This document shows positions 8,412 through 17,713 of a DNA stretch of 64,000 nucleotides, piece after piece. Source of the stretch: Sphingomonas gellani (GTDB lineage: Bacteria; Pseudomonadota; Alphaproteobacteria; Sphingomonadales; Sphingomonadaceae); assembly GCF_900110035.1 (NCBI RefSeq), contig NZ_FOCF01000003.1, positions 62,001-126,000 of the forward strand, in the 5' to 3' direction. Each line of letters opens with the position of its first letter. Position 1 is the first letter of the stretch. The position numbers were made by a program, and so were the translations under genes. Under the pieces are notes generated by a model. It did no database searches. It worked only from the letters and a program-made list of their open reading frames with translations, and had not been told where the DNA came from.

Positions 8412-8426
8412 TTGACACAGGGTCAA
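8412..8426. promoter_or_regulatory. Inverted repeat TTGAC-N5-GTCAA upstream of the MucR-type gene
   Basis: TTGAC (8412-8416) and GTCAA (8422-8426) form a dyad 41-55 bases upstream of the chosen start. The spacing suits a dimeric regulator or part of the promoter. No binding protein is known. Confidence 0.35.
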
Positions 8427-8451
8427 CGACAAATCTGCACTAGCATCATGA

Positions 8452-8507
8452 CAAAGTTGACAGAAATGGACAGCAAAGTTGACCCGGCCATCTTCGGCAA
8501 AGTTAAT
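8452..8507. repeat. Three CAAAGTTGAC-type direct repeats in an AT-rich promoter region
   Basis: CAAAGTTGAC occurs at 8452-8461 and 8474-8483, and the variant CAAAGTTAAT at 8498-8507. The start-to-start distances are 22 and 24 bases, about two helical turns, so the sites would lie on one face of the DNA. The region, and the stretch to about 8535 with TCTAGATTATTATAAATGA, is far more AT-rich than its surroundings. It lies upstream of the MucR-type gene, and Ros/MucR proteins bind AT-rich sites, so autoregulation is a reasonable inference. Confidence 0.5.
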
Positions 8508-8586
8508 CTAGATTATTATAAATGAATGCTAGATTACTTGCCGCAGGTGTCTCGAGCAGGGTTAAAATGACGGGCAGTCCCGCTGA

Positions 8587-9348
8587 TTAGCGAACGAGTT
8601 CGCTGCGATAATGATAGCGGTAGAGCTCGCGGTCGAAACCCATTTGCGCATACAGGCGAGCGGCGGCCTTATTGTCGCAAAGCACCTGGAGGCATGCGCC
8701 TGCTGCGCCGACCTGCCGCCCCCATGCGAGCAGCGCGCCGACCAATCCGCGGGCGTGGCCGCGGCCACGATATGCAGGATCGGTGGCGATCGCCTCCAGC
8801 ACGATCCAGCCCTCCCGCTGTGCCGCATAGCCGATCGACACGGCCTCGCCGCCAAGAGTGAGTGTCGCGAACGCCGCCGGGTGGGCAAGCGCACTCAGCC
8901 TTGCCGCCTCCGCCGCCCGCTGCGGTTCGTCACGTGGCGTCGTCCGATGCCGCAGCATCAGCCATTCGCGGCTCGGCGCCGAATGCAATGTGATGTCCGG
9001 GCGGGGAGGGGAGGATGCGGCCTCCAAGGGGGCGAACAAGGTCCGCGTCTCTCCTTCCGCAGCGCCAAATCCGGCCCCGTCCAACGCTTGGTCGGCTTGG
9101 TGCAGGAAGCTAGGCACCCGGAACAGCGTCGGCTGCCCTATGCCTGCGTAGACCGCACGGACCTGCTCGATTGTCGCGCGATCCAGCCGGGCATCGGGCC
9201 GGGCGGGACTGGCCGCGTTGATGCGGCGCGACGGCTCGTCGCTGTGGTGCACCAGCCAGTCGCCGACGCGGTGGCAGCGCATCGATGGCCATGCGGCGGC
9301 ACAGGCGCATTCGGCGCGCCACGCCATCGGGTCGGTGGAGTGCGTCAT
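8587..9348 (-). CDS. GNAT-family N-acetyltransferase
   Basis: A 253-residue protein whose C-terminal half (about 150-250) is a GNAT fold: WIVLEAIATDPAYRGRGHARGLVGALL contains the acetyl-CoA pyrophosphate loop (RGRGHA), followed by CLQVLCDNKAAARLYAQMGF, typical of the last strand and helix. The N-terminal half is a degenerate domain with no motif I recognise. It transfers an acyl group from acyl-CoA to an amine; the substrate is unknown. The ATG at 9348 is only ten bases from the ctaD terminator, so the gene probably has its own promoter or depends on readthrough. Confidence 0.82.
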   Translation of the reverse strand: MTHSTDPMAWRAECACAAAWPSMRCHRVGDWLVHHSDEPSRRINAASPARPDARLDRATIEQVRAVYAGIGQPTLFRVPSFLHQADQALDGAGFGAAEGETRTLFAPLEAASSPPRPDITLHSAPSREWLMLRHRTTPRDEPQRAAEAARLSALAHPAAFATLTLGGEAVSIGYAAQREGWIVLEAIATDPAYRGRGHARGLVGALLAWGRQVGAAGACLQVLCDNKAAARLYAQMGFDRELYRYHYRSELVR

Positions 9349-9357
9349 GCCATCCTC

Positions 9358-9398
9358 AAAAGCAAAGCGCCCCGGGGTTGCCCCCGAGGCGCCTTGCT
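9358..9398 (-). terminator. Intrinsic terminator of the cytochrome oxidase operon
   Basis: AGCAAAGCGCC (9361-9371) pairs with GGCGCCTTGCT (9388-9398) with one mismatch, enclosing an inner CCGGGG/CCCCCG pairing. On the minus strand the hairpin runs into TTTGCTTTTG. It begins 16 bases past the ctaD stop, and this is the clearest rho-independent terminator in the window. Confidence 0.75.
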
Positions 9399-9413
9399 GG
9401 TCCGGTCCGTGGT

Positions 9414-11075
9414 TCAGTCGATCCGCGGCAGCGTTTCGAACTGGTGGTACGGCGGCGGGCTGGACAGCGTCCATTCCAGCGTCGTCGCGCCCTCGCCCCA
9501 GGGATTGTCGTCGGCTTTCTTGCCCGCGATCAGCGACCAGATCACGTTGACGAAGAAGATCACCATGCCGACGGTCATGATCTCATAACCGTGGCTCGCC
9601 ATCGCATTCCACGTCGCATAGGCGTCCGGATAATCCGGATAGCGGCGCGGCATGCCCTGCAGGCCCAGGAAGTGCATCGGGAAGAACAGCACGTTCACGC
9701 CGACGAAGAACACCCAGAAGTGCAGCTGGCCGAGGAACTCGCTGTACATCTTGCCCGACATCTTCGGGAACCAGTAGTAGAAGCCGGCGAACAGCGCGAA
9801 CACCGCCCCCAGCGACAGCACGTAGTGGAAGTGCGCGACGACGTAATAGGTGTCCTGCATATAGTCGTCGACGCCGCCGTTGGCGAGCACCACGCCGGTC
9901 ACGCCACCGACGGTAAACATGAAGATGAAGCCGATCGCCCAGACCATCGGGGTCTTGAAGCTAATCGACCCGCCCCACATTGTCGCGATCCACGAGAAGA
10001 TCTTGATGCCGGTCGGCACCGCGATGACCATGGTGGCGGCGGTGAAGTACATCTTGGTGTTCACCGACAGGCCGGTCGCGAACATGTGATGCGCCCACAC
10101 GACGAAGCCGACCACGCCGATCGCGACCATCGCGTACGCCATGCCGAGATAGCCGAACACCGGCTTGCGGCTGAACGTCGCGATGATCTGGCTGATGATG
10201 CCGAAGCCCGGCAGGATCATGATGTACACTTCGGGGTGGCCGAAGAACCAGAACAGATGCTGGTACAGCACGGGGTCACCACCGCCGGCCGGATCGAAGA
10301 AGGTGGTGCCGAAATTGCGGTCGGTCAGCAGCATGGTGATCGCCGCCGCCAGCACGGGCAGCGACAGCAGCAGCAGGAACGCCGTGACCAGCACCGACCA
10401 CACGAACAGCGGCATCTTGTGCAGGGTCATGCCCGGCGCGCGCATGTTGAAGATCGTGGTTATGAAGTTGATCGCACCCATGATCGACGATGCGCCGGCC
10501 AGGTGCAGCGACAGGATCGCCATGTCCACCGAGGGTCCGGGCTCTCCGTACGTCGACAACGGCGCGTAGGCGGTCCAGCCCACGCCCGCGCCGCCCAGGA
10601 AGGGTGACGCCAGCAACAGGGTGAATGCCGGGATCAGCAGCCAGAAGCTGATGTTGTTCATGCGCGGGAACGCCATGTCCGGCGCCCCGATCATGATCGG
10701 CACGAACCAGTTGCCGAAGCCGCCGATCATCGCCGGCATGACCATGAAGAACACCATGATCAGGCCGTGCGCGGTGATCAGCACGTTCCACAGGTGCAGC
10801 GACTGGTCCAGGCTCTGCTCGCCGCCATGCAGCAGGCGTGCCCAGGTGCCCAGATACTGGATGCCCGGATGCGCCAGCTCGGCCCGCATCAGGCCGGAGA
10901 TCGCGCCGCCGATGATTCCCGCCACGATCGCGAAGATCAGGTACAGCGTGCCGATGTCCTTGTGGTTGGTGGACATGAACCAGCGCGCGAAGAACGCCGG
11001 CTTGTGCTCGGCATGGTCGTGATGACCGTGATCATGGGCCTGAAAGGCGGACGGATGGAGTGCGGTATCGGTCAT
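9414..11075 (-). CDS. ctaD: Cytochrome c oxidase subunit I
   Basis: A 553-residue, 12-helix heme-copper oxidase catalytic subunit (aa3 type). It reduces O2 to water at the heme a3-CuB centre and pumps protons. Diagnostic stretches are [14 protein letters not shown] near the N-terminus, [14 protein letters not shown] [17 protein letters not shown] with the CuB/Tyr-crosslink histidine, and [11 protein letters not shown] with the CuB histidine pair. A His-rich leader ([11 protein letters not shown]) precedes the first helix. The gene starts 4 bases after the subunit II stop. It is followed by a terminator, not by ctaB, ctaG or subunit III genes, as would be usual. Confidence 0.97.
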   Translation of the reverse strand: MTDTALHPSAFQAHDHGHHDHAEHKPAFFARWFMSTNHKDIGTLYLIFAIVAGIIGGAISGLMRAELAHPGIQYLGTWARLLHGGEQSLDQSLHLWNVLITAHGLIMVFFMVMPAMIGGFGNWFVPIMIGAPDMAFPRMNNISFWLLIPAFTLLLASPFLGGAGVGWTAYAPLSTYGEPGPSVDMAILSLHLAGASSIMGAINFITTIFNMRAPGMTLHKMPLFVWSVLVTAFLLLLSLPVLAAAITMLLTDRNFGTTFFDPAGGGDPVLYQHLFWFFGHPEVYIMILPGFGIISQIIATFSRKPVFGYLGMAYAMVAIGVVGFVVWAHHMFATGLSVNTKMYFTAATMVIAVPTGIKIFSWIATMWGGSISFKTPMVWAIGFIFMFTVGGVTGVVLANGGVDDYMQDTYYVVAHFHYVLSLGAVFALFAGFYYWFPKMSGKMYSEFLGQLHFWVFFVGVNVLFFPMHFLGLQGMPRRYPDYPDAYATWNAMASHGYEIMTVGMVIFFVNVIWSLIAGKKADDNPWGEGATTLEWTLSSPPPYHQFETLPRID

Positions 11076-11079
11076 GATC

Positions 11080-12336
11080 TTACAATCCAGCGTTGCCGGC
11101 ACCGGTCCGGTTGTTGGTGGCGCCCTGCGACGGGGCGGGGGTGGCGGCGGTGCCGGGATTGGGGCCGGCGGCGGGAACCTTGAACCCTTCGGCCGGGGCG
11201 GCGGGATGACCCTCGGCGCCGGGCTGCGGGATCACCTTTTCCGACGGCGCCCTGGCGCCCGGCATGGTGCCGCCCTTGGCGCGGACCCAGGCGGCGAACT
11301 GCGCCGGCGCGACCGCCTCCACCGCGATCGGCATGAAGGCATGGCGCGGGCCGCAGAGTTCGGAGCACTGGCCGAAATACAGGCCGGGCCGCTCGATGGT
11401 GAAGCTGGTTTCGTTCAGACGGCCGGGAATCGCGTCCAGCTTGATCCAGAAGGCGGGCACGGCCCAGCTGTGGATCACGTCATTGGACGTGGTGATCAGG
11501 CGGATCGGCACGCCGACGGGCAGCACGATGCGGTTGTCGGTGGCCAGCAGGCGGGGACCGTCGGCGTCGGTGCGGGCACGTTCACCGGGGACGACCTGAT
11601 CCTTTTCCTTCAGCATGTTGGCGGTGATCTCGAACCCGCCATGATCCGGATACTGGTAGGTCCAGTACCATTGGTTGCCGATCGCCTTCAGCGTCACGGC
11701 ACCGGCGGGCGCGGGCTTGAACTGCGCGCGGAGCAGCCCAATCGACGGCAGCGCGATCGCCGCCAGGATCAGCACCGGCACCGCGGTCCAAATCACCTCG
11801 ATGAAGGTGTTGTGGCTGGTCTTGGACGGGATCGGATTGGCCGCGCGGCGGAACCGCACCACCACCACGACCAGCAGGATCAGCACGAACAGCGAGATCG
11901 CGGTGATCAGCGGGAACAGGATGCTGTTGTGAAACCAGTAGGCGAAGCGGCCATTGCGCGTCACCTGCGGCTGGATGTCGAACATGCCGTCGGTCGGCCG
12001 GCCAATGTTGCGGCCGTCAGGGCCGGCGCGGTTGGCGTCGATCGACGACAGCACGGGCGCGCCGTCCATCGCCAGCTGGGGCGAGGAGGGGTTGGCCGGC
12101 GGAGTCGCCGCGGCGGTCGTCGGCGCCAGGTTGGACGTGTTGGCGGGGGCCGCGGCCGTCCCGGCAGCGGGTGTGCCGGTCGCCGGAGCGGAGGGCTTTG
12201 CCGCCGCCGCCTGCGGGGTGGTCTGCGCCGGCGCGGCCGTTCCGACCCCGCCCATCGCGGCCAAGGCCACTCCGATGGCGATCGCCGTTCCCTTCAGCCC
12301 CCGTGTCAGACCCTGTGTCAGCCCCTGTGTCCGCAT
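11080..12336 (-). CDS. coxB: Cytochrome c oxidase subunit II
   Basis: A 418-residue periplasmic CuA subunit that takes electrons from cytochrome c. The CuA ligands are all visible: His289 in VIHSWAVP, then Cys324, Glu326, Cys328, His332 and Met335 in [15 protein letters not shown]. The WYWTYQYP aromatic stretch is at 223-230. There is a signal peptide, an Ala/Pro/Thr-rich linker (about 35-90), two transmembrane helices (about 140-162 and 182-202) and an unusual Pro/Ala/Gly-rich tail (about 355-418) beyond the CuA domain. It is longer than typical subunit II (about 280-300). The first residues repeat [11 protein letters not shown], encoded by a short imperfect repeat. The ATG at 12336 was chosen to begin the signal. 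Confidence 0.95.
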   Translation of the reverse strand: MRTQGLTQGLTRGLKGTAIAIGVALAAMGGVGTAAPAQTTPQAAAAKPSAPATGTPAAGTAAAPANTSNLAPTTAAATPPANPSSPQLAMDGAPVLSSIDANRAGPDGRNIGRPTDGMFDIQPQVTRNGRFAYWFHNSILFPLITAISLFVLILLVVVVVRFRRAANPIPSKTSHNTFIEVIWTAVPVLILAAIALPSIGLLRAQFKPAPAGAVTLKAIGNQWYWTYQYPDHGGFEITANMLKEKDQVVPGERARTDADGPRLLATDNRIVLPVGVPIRLITTSNDVIHSWAVPAFWIKLDAIPGRLNETSFTIERPGLYFGQCSELCGPRHAFMPIAVEAVAPAQFAAWVRAKGGTMPGARAPSEKVIPQPGAEGHPAAPAEGFKVPAAGPNPGTAATPAPSQGATNNRTGAGNAGL

Positions 12337-12574
12337 GCCTCTCGTCACCTCAGTCCTGATCGCTGGAACCGGCCATCGCAACGCGGCCTCTTCCGGGCAT
12401 GAACGCGCCCATCTCGCTCCGGCTATACGCGCGGGTCGATTGTGTCTCAACCCAGGGTGCACGATTCTGGACCGGCATGGCACCAGGGGCCCCATGCACA
12501 GGCCAGCTTGAGCGTTGCGCGGCCCCGGTCCGGTGCCTATCAGCGTGGCCGACCTGCCGGAGCGCGCGCCTGCA

Positions 12575-13207
12575 ATGACCGATCACGCCACGAACCAAGC
12601 CACGGCCACCGCCGATTCCAACATGACCGACGACGCGGTGCTGGCGGAGTTCCGGGCCGCGGATGCGTTGCTGGAGGGGCATTTCATCCTGTCATCGGGC
12701 CTGCGCAGTTCGCGGTACCTGCAATGCGCGCGCGTGCTGATGGACCCGGCGCGAGGCAGCCGGCTGGCGACGGCGCTGGCCGCGCGGCTGCCGGAGGATG
12801 TGCGTCGGGCGGTCACCGCCGTTGTGTCGCCCGCGATGGGCGGGGTAATCGCCGGGCACGAAATGGCGCGTGCGCTAGGGGTGGAGGCGATGTTCCTGGA
12901 ACGGCCGGAGGGGACGTTCGAATTGCGCCGCGGCTTTCGCCTGTTGCCGGGTCAGCGGGTGCTGATGATGGAGGATGTGGTCACCACCGGCCTTTCCTCG
13001 CGCGAGGCGATCGCCGCGATCGCGCGCGCCGGGGGCGAAACGGTGGCGGCGGCCGCGCTTGTCGATCGATCCGACGGGCAGGCGGATCTGGGTGTGCCGT
13101 TCTTTCCGCTGATCCGGCTCGCCGTGCCGAGCTATGCCGCCGACGCACTGCCCCCCGAACTCGCCGCGATCCCCGCGATCAAGCCGGGCAGCCGGGCCGC
13201 CGCTTGA
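12575..13207 (+). CDS. pyrE: Orotate phosphoribosyltransferase
   Basis: A 210-residue enzyme joining orotate to PRPP to give orotidine 5'-phosphate in pyrimidine synthesis. The PRPP loop [14 protein letters not shown] is clear, and [20 protein letters not shown] matches the N-terminal substrate region. A shorter start at 12623 ([10 protein letters not shown]) begins where conservation starts; 12575 is preferred because a GGAG lies upstream, but the choice is uncertain. It opens a tightly overlapping run pyrE-pdxJ-acpS-lepB-AI-2E. The stop overlaps the pdxJ start as TGATG. Confidence 0.93.
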   Translation: MTDHATNQATATADSNMTDDAVLAEFRAADALLEGHFILSSGLRSSRYLQCARVLMDPARGSRLATALAARLPEDVRRAVTAVVSPAMGGVIAGHEMARALGVEAMFLERPEGTFELRRGFRLLPGQRVLMMEDVVTTGLSSREAIAAIARAGGETVAAAALVDRSDGQADLGVPFFPLIRLAVPSYAADALPPELAAIPAIKPGSRAAA

Positions 13208-14004
13208 TGGCGGACGCGCTCAACCCCGGCGGCGAGTTGCGCCTGGGCGTCAACATCGACCATGTCGCCACGGTCCGCAACGCGCGCGGCTCCGGCTATC
13301 CCGATCCGGTGCGGGCGGCGCTGCTGGCGGCTGAGGCCGGCGCGGACGGGATCACCGCCCATCTGCGCGAGGATCGGCGCCACATCACGGACGCCGACAT
13401 CGCGCGCCTGTCCGCCGAGCTGCCGGTGCCGTTGAACCTGGAAATGGCGGCCACCGACGAGATGCTGGGCATCGCGCTGCGCCATCGGCCCCATGCCGCG
13501 TGCATCGTACCCGAAAAGCGTGAGGAGCGCACCACGGAGGGCGGCATCGACGCGGCGGGCCAGTTCGCGCGCCTGCAACCGTTGGTGGAACGGCTGGGCG
13601 CCGGCGGCACGCGCGTGTCGCTGTTCATCGAGCCGGATCCGCGTCAGATCGATGCCGCGCTGCGCCTCGGCGCGCCGGTGGTGGAGTTGCACACCGGTCG
13701 CTATGCCGAACTCGACGGGGCCGCGCGCGCCGACGAGTTGCGCCGCCTGTCCGATGCCGCCGCGCTGGCGGCCCGCAACGGCATCGAGGTGCATGCGGGG
13801 CACGGCCTGACGTACGACAATGTCGCCGCCATCGCCGCGATCCCCCAGGTGCGAGAGCTCAACATCGGCCATTTCCTGATCGGCGAGGCGCTGTTCCTGG
13901 GCCTGGCCGACAGCGTCCGCCGGATGCGAGACGCGATGGATGCGGCGCGCGGCCTCGACGGGGCGGCGCATCGATCCTTGGGGTCGGAGGGCCGCGCAGG
14001 GTGA
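13207..14004 (+). CDS. pdxJ: Pyridoxine 5'-phosphate synthase
   Basis: A 265-residue TIM-barrel enzyme that condenses 1-deoxyxylulose 5-phosphate with 3-amino-2-oxopropyl phosphate to make pyridoxine 5'-phosphate (vitamin B6). Signature stretches are [50 protein letters not shown] and [12 protein letters not shown]. The gene shares one base with the pyrE stop and overlaps acpS as GTGA. The pdxJ-acpS-lepB order is well known in proteobacteria, which supports the assignment. Confidence 0.97.
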   Translation: MADALNPGGELRLGVNIDHVATVRNARGSGYPDPVRAALLAAEAGADGITAHLREDRRHITDADIARLSAELPVPLNLEMAATDEMLGIALRHRPHAACIVPEKREERTTEGGIDAAGQFARLQPLVERLGAGGTRVSLFIEPDPRQIDAALRLGAPVVELHTGRYAELDGAARADELRRLSDAAALAARNGIEVHAGHGLTYDNVAAIAAIPQVRELNIGHFLIGEALFLGLADSVRRMRDAMDAARGLDGAAHRSLGSEGRAG

Positions 14005-14411
14005 TCCTGGGCCTGGGTTCCGACCTTTGCTCGATCGAGCGGATCCGCGCCTCCCTCGACAGGTTCGGCGCCCGGTTCGAGGCACGCTGCTTCACCGAAA
14101 CCGAACTGGCCAGGGCGGACAAGCGCCCCTTCACCCGCGCCGCCACGCTGGCGAAGCGCTTCGCCGCCAAGGAGGCGTTCTCCAAGGCGGTCGGCACCGG
14201 GTTCAAGCAGGGCGTGTTCCTGCGCGACATCGGCGTCGTCAACCTGCCGTCCGGCGCGCCGACACTGGCGCTGACCGGTGGGGCGCAGGCGAGGCTTGAC
14301 GCCATGGTGCCGCGCGGCCACGTCGCGACGATACACCTGACCATGACCGACGATCACCCCTGGGCGCAGGCATTCGTGGTGATCGAGGCACTACCGGACC
14401 CTCGCGAATGA
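14001..14411 (+). CDS. acpS: Holo-[acyl-carrier-protein] synthase
   Basis: A 136-residue phosphopantetheinyl transferase that moves 4'-phosphopantetheine from CoA onto the acyl carrier protein. The magnesium site Asp8 is in [12 protein letters not shown], and the second motif is [15 protein letters not shown]. The start is GTG, overlapping the pdxJ stop. The stop in turn overlaps the lepB ATG. Confidence 0.95.
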   Translation: MILGLGSDLCSIERIRASLDRFGARFEARCFTETELARADKRPFTRAATLAKRFAAKEAFSKAVGTGFKQGVFLRDIGVVNLPSGAPTLALTGGAQARLDAMVPRGHVATIHLTMTDDHPWAQAFVVIEALPDPRE

Positions 14412-15373
14412 AGAACCTCGTGTTGAGCGGCGATCAGACCAGCGGCGAGGGCGGCCCCAAGCCCGCACCGACACCCGCCGCCAAGGGTCGCGCATCGCGC
14501 TGGTGGTCGGAACTGGTCGGCATCTTCTGGCTGCTGGTGATCGTGCTCGGCTTTCACAGCTTCATCGCGAAACCGTTCTACATCCCCTCCGAATCGATGC
14601 TGCCCGGCCTGCGGGTCGGCGACCGGCTGGTGGTGACGAAGTTCGCCTATGGCTGGAGCTTCGTGTCGCCGACCATTCCCAACCCGGTCGCGATCTTCGA
14701 CAGCCTGGTGCTGCGCCGGCACGAGGACAGCTGGTCGGTGGCGCTGCCCGAATGGCGCGGGCGGCTGTTCGGGCGCGTGCCGATGCGCGGCGACGTGGTG
14801 ATCGTCACGCCGCCGGGTACCAACAACGATTATATCAAGCGGGTAATCGGCCTGCCCGGCGACCGGCTGCAGGTGCGCGGCGGCACCGTGATCCTGAACG
14901 GCCGGCCCGTGACGCGCGGCCCGATCCACTATGTCGACATCCCGGTCGACGCCAACAGCCCGTGCGATCCGATGGACTATCCCGGTGCGCAGCGGACCGG
15001 CGCGGACGGGGTGCTGGTCTGCCACCTACCTCTGGTCACCGAGACGCTGCCCAACGGCCGCCGTTACGACACGGTGGAACTCGGGCCGAGTCCGGGCGAC
15101 GATTACGGTCCGATCACCATTCCGGCCAATCACGTGTTCCTGATGGGCGACAATCGCGACCGGTCCGCCGACAGCCGCTTTTCCAGCGCGCAGCTCGGGC
15201 TGGGCGGGGCGGTGCCGTATGAGAATATCGGCGGCCGTGCGGAATTCGTCACTTTCTCGCTGGACGGCCACGCGACGTGGAACCCGCTGACCTGGCCGGG
15301 CTCGCTGCGCGGCGGCCGCGCGGGCACGTCGCTGCATCCCGAGGTTGTCGGCCCCGAGGTCGTCGGCCAATGA
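14408..15373 (+). CDS. lepB: Signal peptidase I
   Basis: A 321-residue inner-membrane serine protease that removes signal peptides from secreted proteins. The Ser-Lys dyad is seen as Ser63 (PSESMLPGL) and Lys144 ([11 protein letters not shown]), with the structural [12 protein letters not shown] box near the C-terminus. One N-terminal transmembrane helix covers about 36-50. A loop (about 190-225) with two cysteines (SPCDPMDY and VLVCHLP) sits between the conserved boxes, as in other alphaproteobacteria. Coupled to acpS and to the next gene by ATGA overlaps. Confidence 0.96.
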   Translation: MKNLVLSGDQTSGEGGPKPAPTPAAKGRASRWWSELVGIFWLLVIVLGFHSFIAKPFYIPSESMLPGLRVGDRLVVTKFAYGWSFVSPTIPNPVAIFDSLVLRRHEDSWSVALPEWRGRLFGRVPMRGDVVIVTPPGTNNDYIKRVIGLPGDRLQVRGGTVILNGRPVTRGPIHYVDIPVDANSPCDPMDYPGAQRTGADGVLVCHLPLVTETLPNGRRYDTVELGPSPGDDYGPITIPANHVFLMGDNRDRSADSRFSSAQLGLGGAVPYENIGGRAEFVTFSLDGHATWNPLTWPGSLRGGRAGTSLHPEVVGPEVVGQ

Positions 15374-16437
15374 CGAAGGCTGCGCAGGATGCGATCACGC
15401 GCGAACCCGCACCCGCGGAGTTGAGGGACGCGTCCACCCGGCGCGACCTGAAACGCGCCGCGATCTGGCTGGGACTCGCCGCCGCGATGGCGCTGGTGGT
15501 GTTGTTGATCCAGCCGATCATGATCGTGTTCGCCGGCATCGTCTTCGCCTCTCTGCTCGATGGCGGGGTCCGGCTGCTCGGCCGGGTGCTGCCGATCGGG
15601 CGGGGCTGGCGGTTGCTGATCGTGTGCATACTGGTTGTCGCGTTCCTTTTCGGGACCTTCTACCTGACCGGTGTGCAGGTCACGGCACAGGTGACGCAGC
15701 TGCGCGCCACGCTGGAGGTGCAGGCGAACCGCTTCACCGGCTTCCTGTCGCAACAAGGGCTGATGCCCGGCGCATCCGACGTCAGCGGCATCGCGCGCCA
15801 GATGATGGGATCGCTGGGGCGGGTCACGTCGTGGGTCGGAACCGCGATCGGCGCGGTGACCAGCATGTTCATGATCGCGGTGCTGGGGCTGTTCCTGGCG
15901 ATGGACCCGACCAGCTACGAACGGGGCCTGCAATGGATGGTGCCGAGGGACGCCCGGCCGGAATTCGCGCGCACGCTGGACCGGATGGGCGTGACACTGC
16001 GCCGCCTGCTCGCCGGCCGGCTGCTCGGCATGGCGGTGGAGGGCGTGTTCACCTGGATCGCGCTGGCGATCGGGGGCGTGCCGATGGCGATGCTGTTGGG
16101 CATCATCGCCGGCATCCTGGCCTTTATCCCCAACATCGGCGCCATCGTCACCGGGCTGCTGATGGTCGCGGTCGGTTTCAGCGCGGGGTCGCATGAAGGG
16201 CTGTGGGCGATCGGCACCTACTTCGTGGTGCAGACCTTCGACGGCTATGTGGTCGTGCCGATGGTGGCGAAGCGCACGGTGGACCTGCCGCCCGCGCTGA
16301 CCCTGGCGGTGCAGATCATGGCGAGCGCGCTGCTCGGCATCCTGGGCCTGGCGCTGGCCGACCCCTTCACCGCGATGGTCAAGGCCGCGCTGGAGCGCAG
16401 CGCCGAGCGCGAGGCGGAGCAGGACGCGGCGGAGTAG
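15370..16437 (+). CDS. AI-2E family transporter
   Basis: A 355-residue polytopic membrane protein of the AI-2E/UPF0118 family, whose members export autoinducer-2 or act as sodium/proton antiporters. About seven or eight hydrophobic segments are seen, with the family-typical GVPMAMLLGIIAGILAFIP followed by NIGAIVTGL and a late VVVPMVAKRTVDLPPALTL. The substrate cannot be read from sequence. It is last in the pyrE-pdxJ-acpS-lepB chain, with its ATG inside the lepB stop. A weak hairpin followed by five T residues near 16540-16557 may end the transcript. Confidence 0.85.
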   Translation: MTKAAQDAITREPAPAELRDASTRRDLKRAAIWLGLAAAMALVVLLIQPIMIVFAGIVFASLLDGGVRLLGRVLPIGRGWRLLIVCILVVAFLFGTFYLTGVQVTAQVTQLRATLEVQANRFTGFLSQQGLMPGASDVSGIARQMMGSLGRVTSWVGTAIGAVTSMFMIAVLGLFLAMDPTSYERGLQWMVPRDARPEFARTLDRMGVTLRRLLAGRLLGMAVEGVFTWIALAIGGVPMAMLLGIIAGILAFIPNIGAIVTGLLMVAVGFSAGSHEGLWAIGTYFVVQTFDGYVVVPMVAKRTVDLPPALTLAVQIMASALLGILGLALADPFTAMVKAALERSAEREAEQDAAE

Positions 16438-16631
16438 CGTTCGGCGCGTTGACGGGTGGTGGCGCCCTGGTCCGCGCCATGAGTGGCGACGGTTCGGCTC
16501 GGAAGGGCAGATGCCTCTATAAACCTGACGGGTGCGATTGGTCGCCTTTTTACGGTATGCAAGGCGTTTGTGGAGGTGGCTGCCGACGTTTCCGGCGCGG
16601 CCTTTTGCGATCGCTCAGAACCTGTTCGCCG

Positions 16632-17699
16632 TCACAGCATGCCGATGTTGTGCAGCCACTGCCTGACCTGTCCCGGCCACTCCCGGGAAATCGGATCGGC
16701 AGTCGGCCGCATCCCGAATGCGTGTCCTCCCTTGGCATAGATGCGCATGTCGACCGGCACACCCGCATCGCTCAGCGCCAGCGCGTAGGCGAGGGGTTGC
16801 CGGACCTTGTCCATCGGATCGTTCATGGCGTGCAGGATCATCGTCGGCGGTGCCTTGGCGCTGATGGTCACCCACGGCTTGAGGTCCAGGCTGTTCCTCC
16901 CCTTGCTGTCGTCCAGCATGCGCGCGGTGTAGGCGACGACCGCGAAATCGGGCCGCGGCGACTGCCGATCGGCCGCGTCCCGCAGCGGGTAGGTGCGATC
17001 GTCGGTGTTGCTCATGTTCGCCGCGAGATAGGCGCCCGCCGAAAAGCCGATCACGCCGATCCTGTGCGGGTCGATTCCGTACGACGCAGCCTGCTGCCGC
17101 AGTAGCCCCATCGCGCGTTGCGCGTCCTCCAGGCCCAGCAGCACCTTGGGCCGCTGTTGCTTGCCGTCAACCGACGGCCAGACCTGTGGCACCCGGTACT
17201 TCAGCACGGCACAGGTCATGCCCTGTCGCACCACCCAGTCGCAGATCTCGGTACCTTCCAGATCGATCGCGATGACTTCGAAACCGCCACCCGGCAGGAC
17301 GAGCATGGCGCTGCCGGCGTTGCGCCCTTTCGGGCGATAGACGGTCATGGTCGGCCGGGTGACATAGCTTGCCCAATGCCACTTGCGCCCCGCGACAAGG
17401 CGCGTGCCGTTGCCGGTCCCCTCGGGACGGTCGCTGGAGTCTGGCCTGGCGAGGGACGTGTTCGCCGGCCACAGCGGTATCTGGATCCCGCCATCGGCCG
17501 GTTGCCACGGACCCACCCGCTCATTCTTCGGGAGAGGCGCCTTGGGTGACGCGTCCGGCCTGCCGGCCTGGCCCCAGGCCGTACCGGCGATGCCGATCGC
17601 CAGCAGCGACGGCACGACTGCTCGGTGCCACAGCAAACCCTGTCTACCGTTGCGGGGACGCAAGCCGCCGCTCGGCGCGAGCGGACGGCATGCCCTCAT
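16632..17699 (-). CDS. Alpha/beta-hydrolase (acetyl-xylan-esterase-like), exported
   Basis: A 355-residue alpha/beta-hydrolase with a signal-like hydrophobic segment around 28-45 (AVVPSLLAIGIAGTAWGQA). The oxyanion loop PGGGF is at 136-140, the nucleophile Ser220 is in GFSAG, and a C-terminal GGHAFGM gives the histidine. The layout matches carbohydrate or xylan esterases and related BD-FAE hydrolases. It probably deacylates a carbohydrate or small ester in the periplasm; the substrate is inferred only by family. It starts 14 bases after the DUF885 hydrolase stop, so the two are likely one operon. Confidence 0.8.
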   Translation of the reverse strand: MRACRPLAPSGGLRPRNGRQGLLWHRAVVPSLLAIGIAGTAWGQAGRPDASPKAPLPKNERVGPWQPADGGIQIPLWPANTSLARPDSSDRPEGTGNGTRLVAGRKWHWASYVTRPTMTVYRPKGRNAGSAMLVLPGGGFEVIAIDLEGTEICDWVVRQGMTCAVLKYRVPQVWPSVDGKQQRPKVLLGLEDAQRAMGLLRQQAASYGIDPHRIGVIGFSAGAYLAANMSNTDDRTYPLRDAADRQSPRPDFAVVAYTARMLDDSKGRNSLDLKPWVTISAKAPPTMILHAMNDPMDKVRQPLAYALALSDAGVPVDMRIYAKGGHAFGMRPTADPISREWPGQVRQWLHNIGML

Positions 17700-17713
17700 C
17701 CCAGCATGCGTCC

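Noticed and set aside
16438..16631. tRNA or small RNA between the AI-2E transporter and esterase genes
   Set aside because: No cloverleaf or TPsiC-like GGTTCGAAT element is present; only a weak hairpin with a short T-run.
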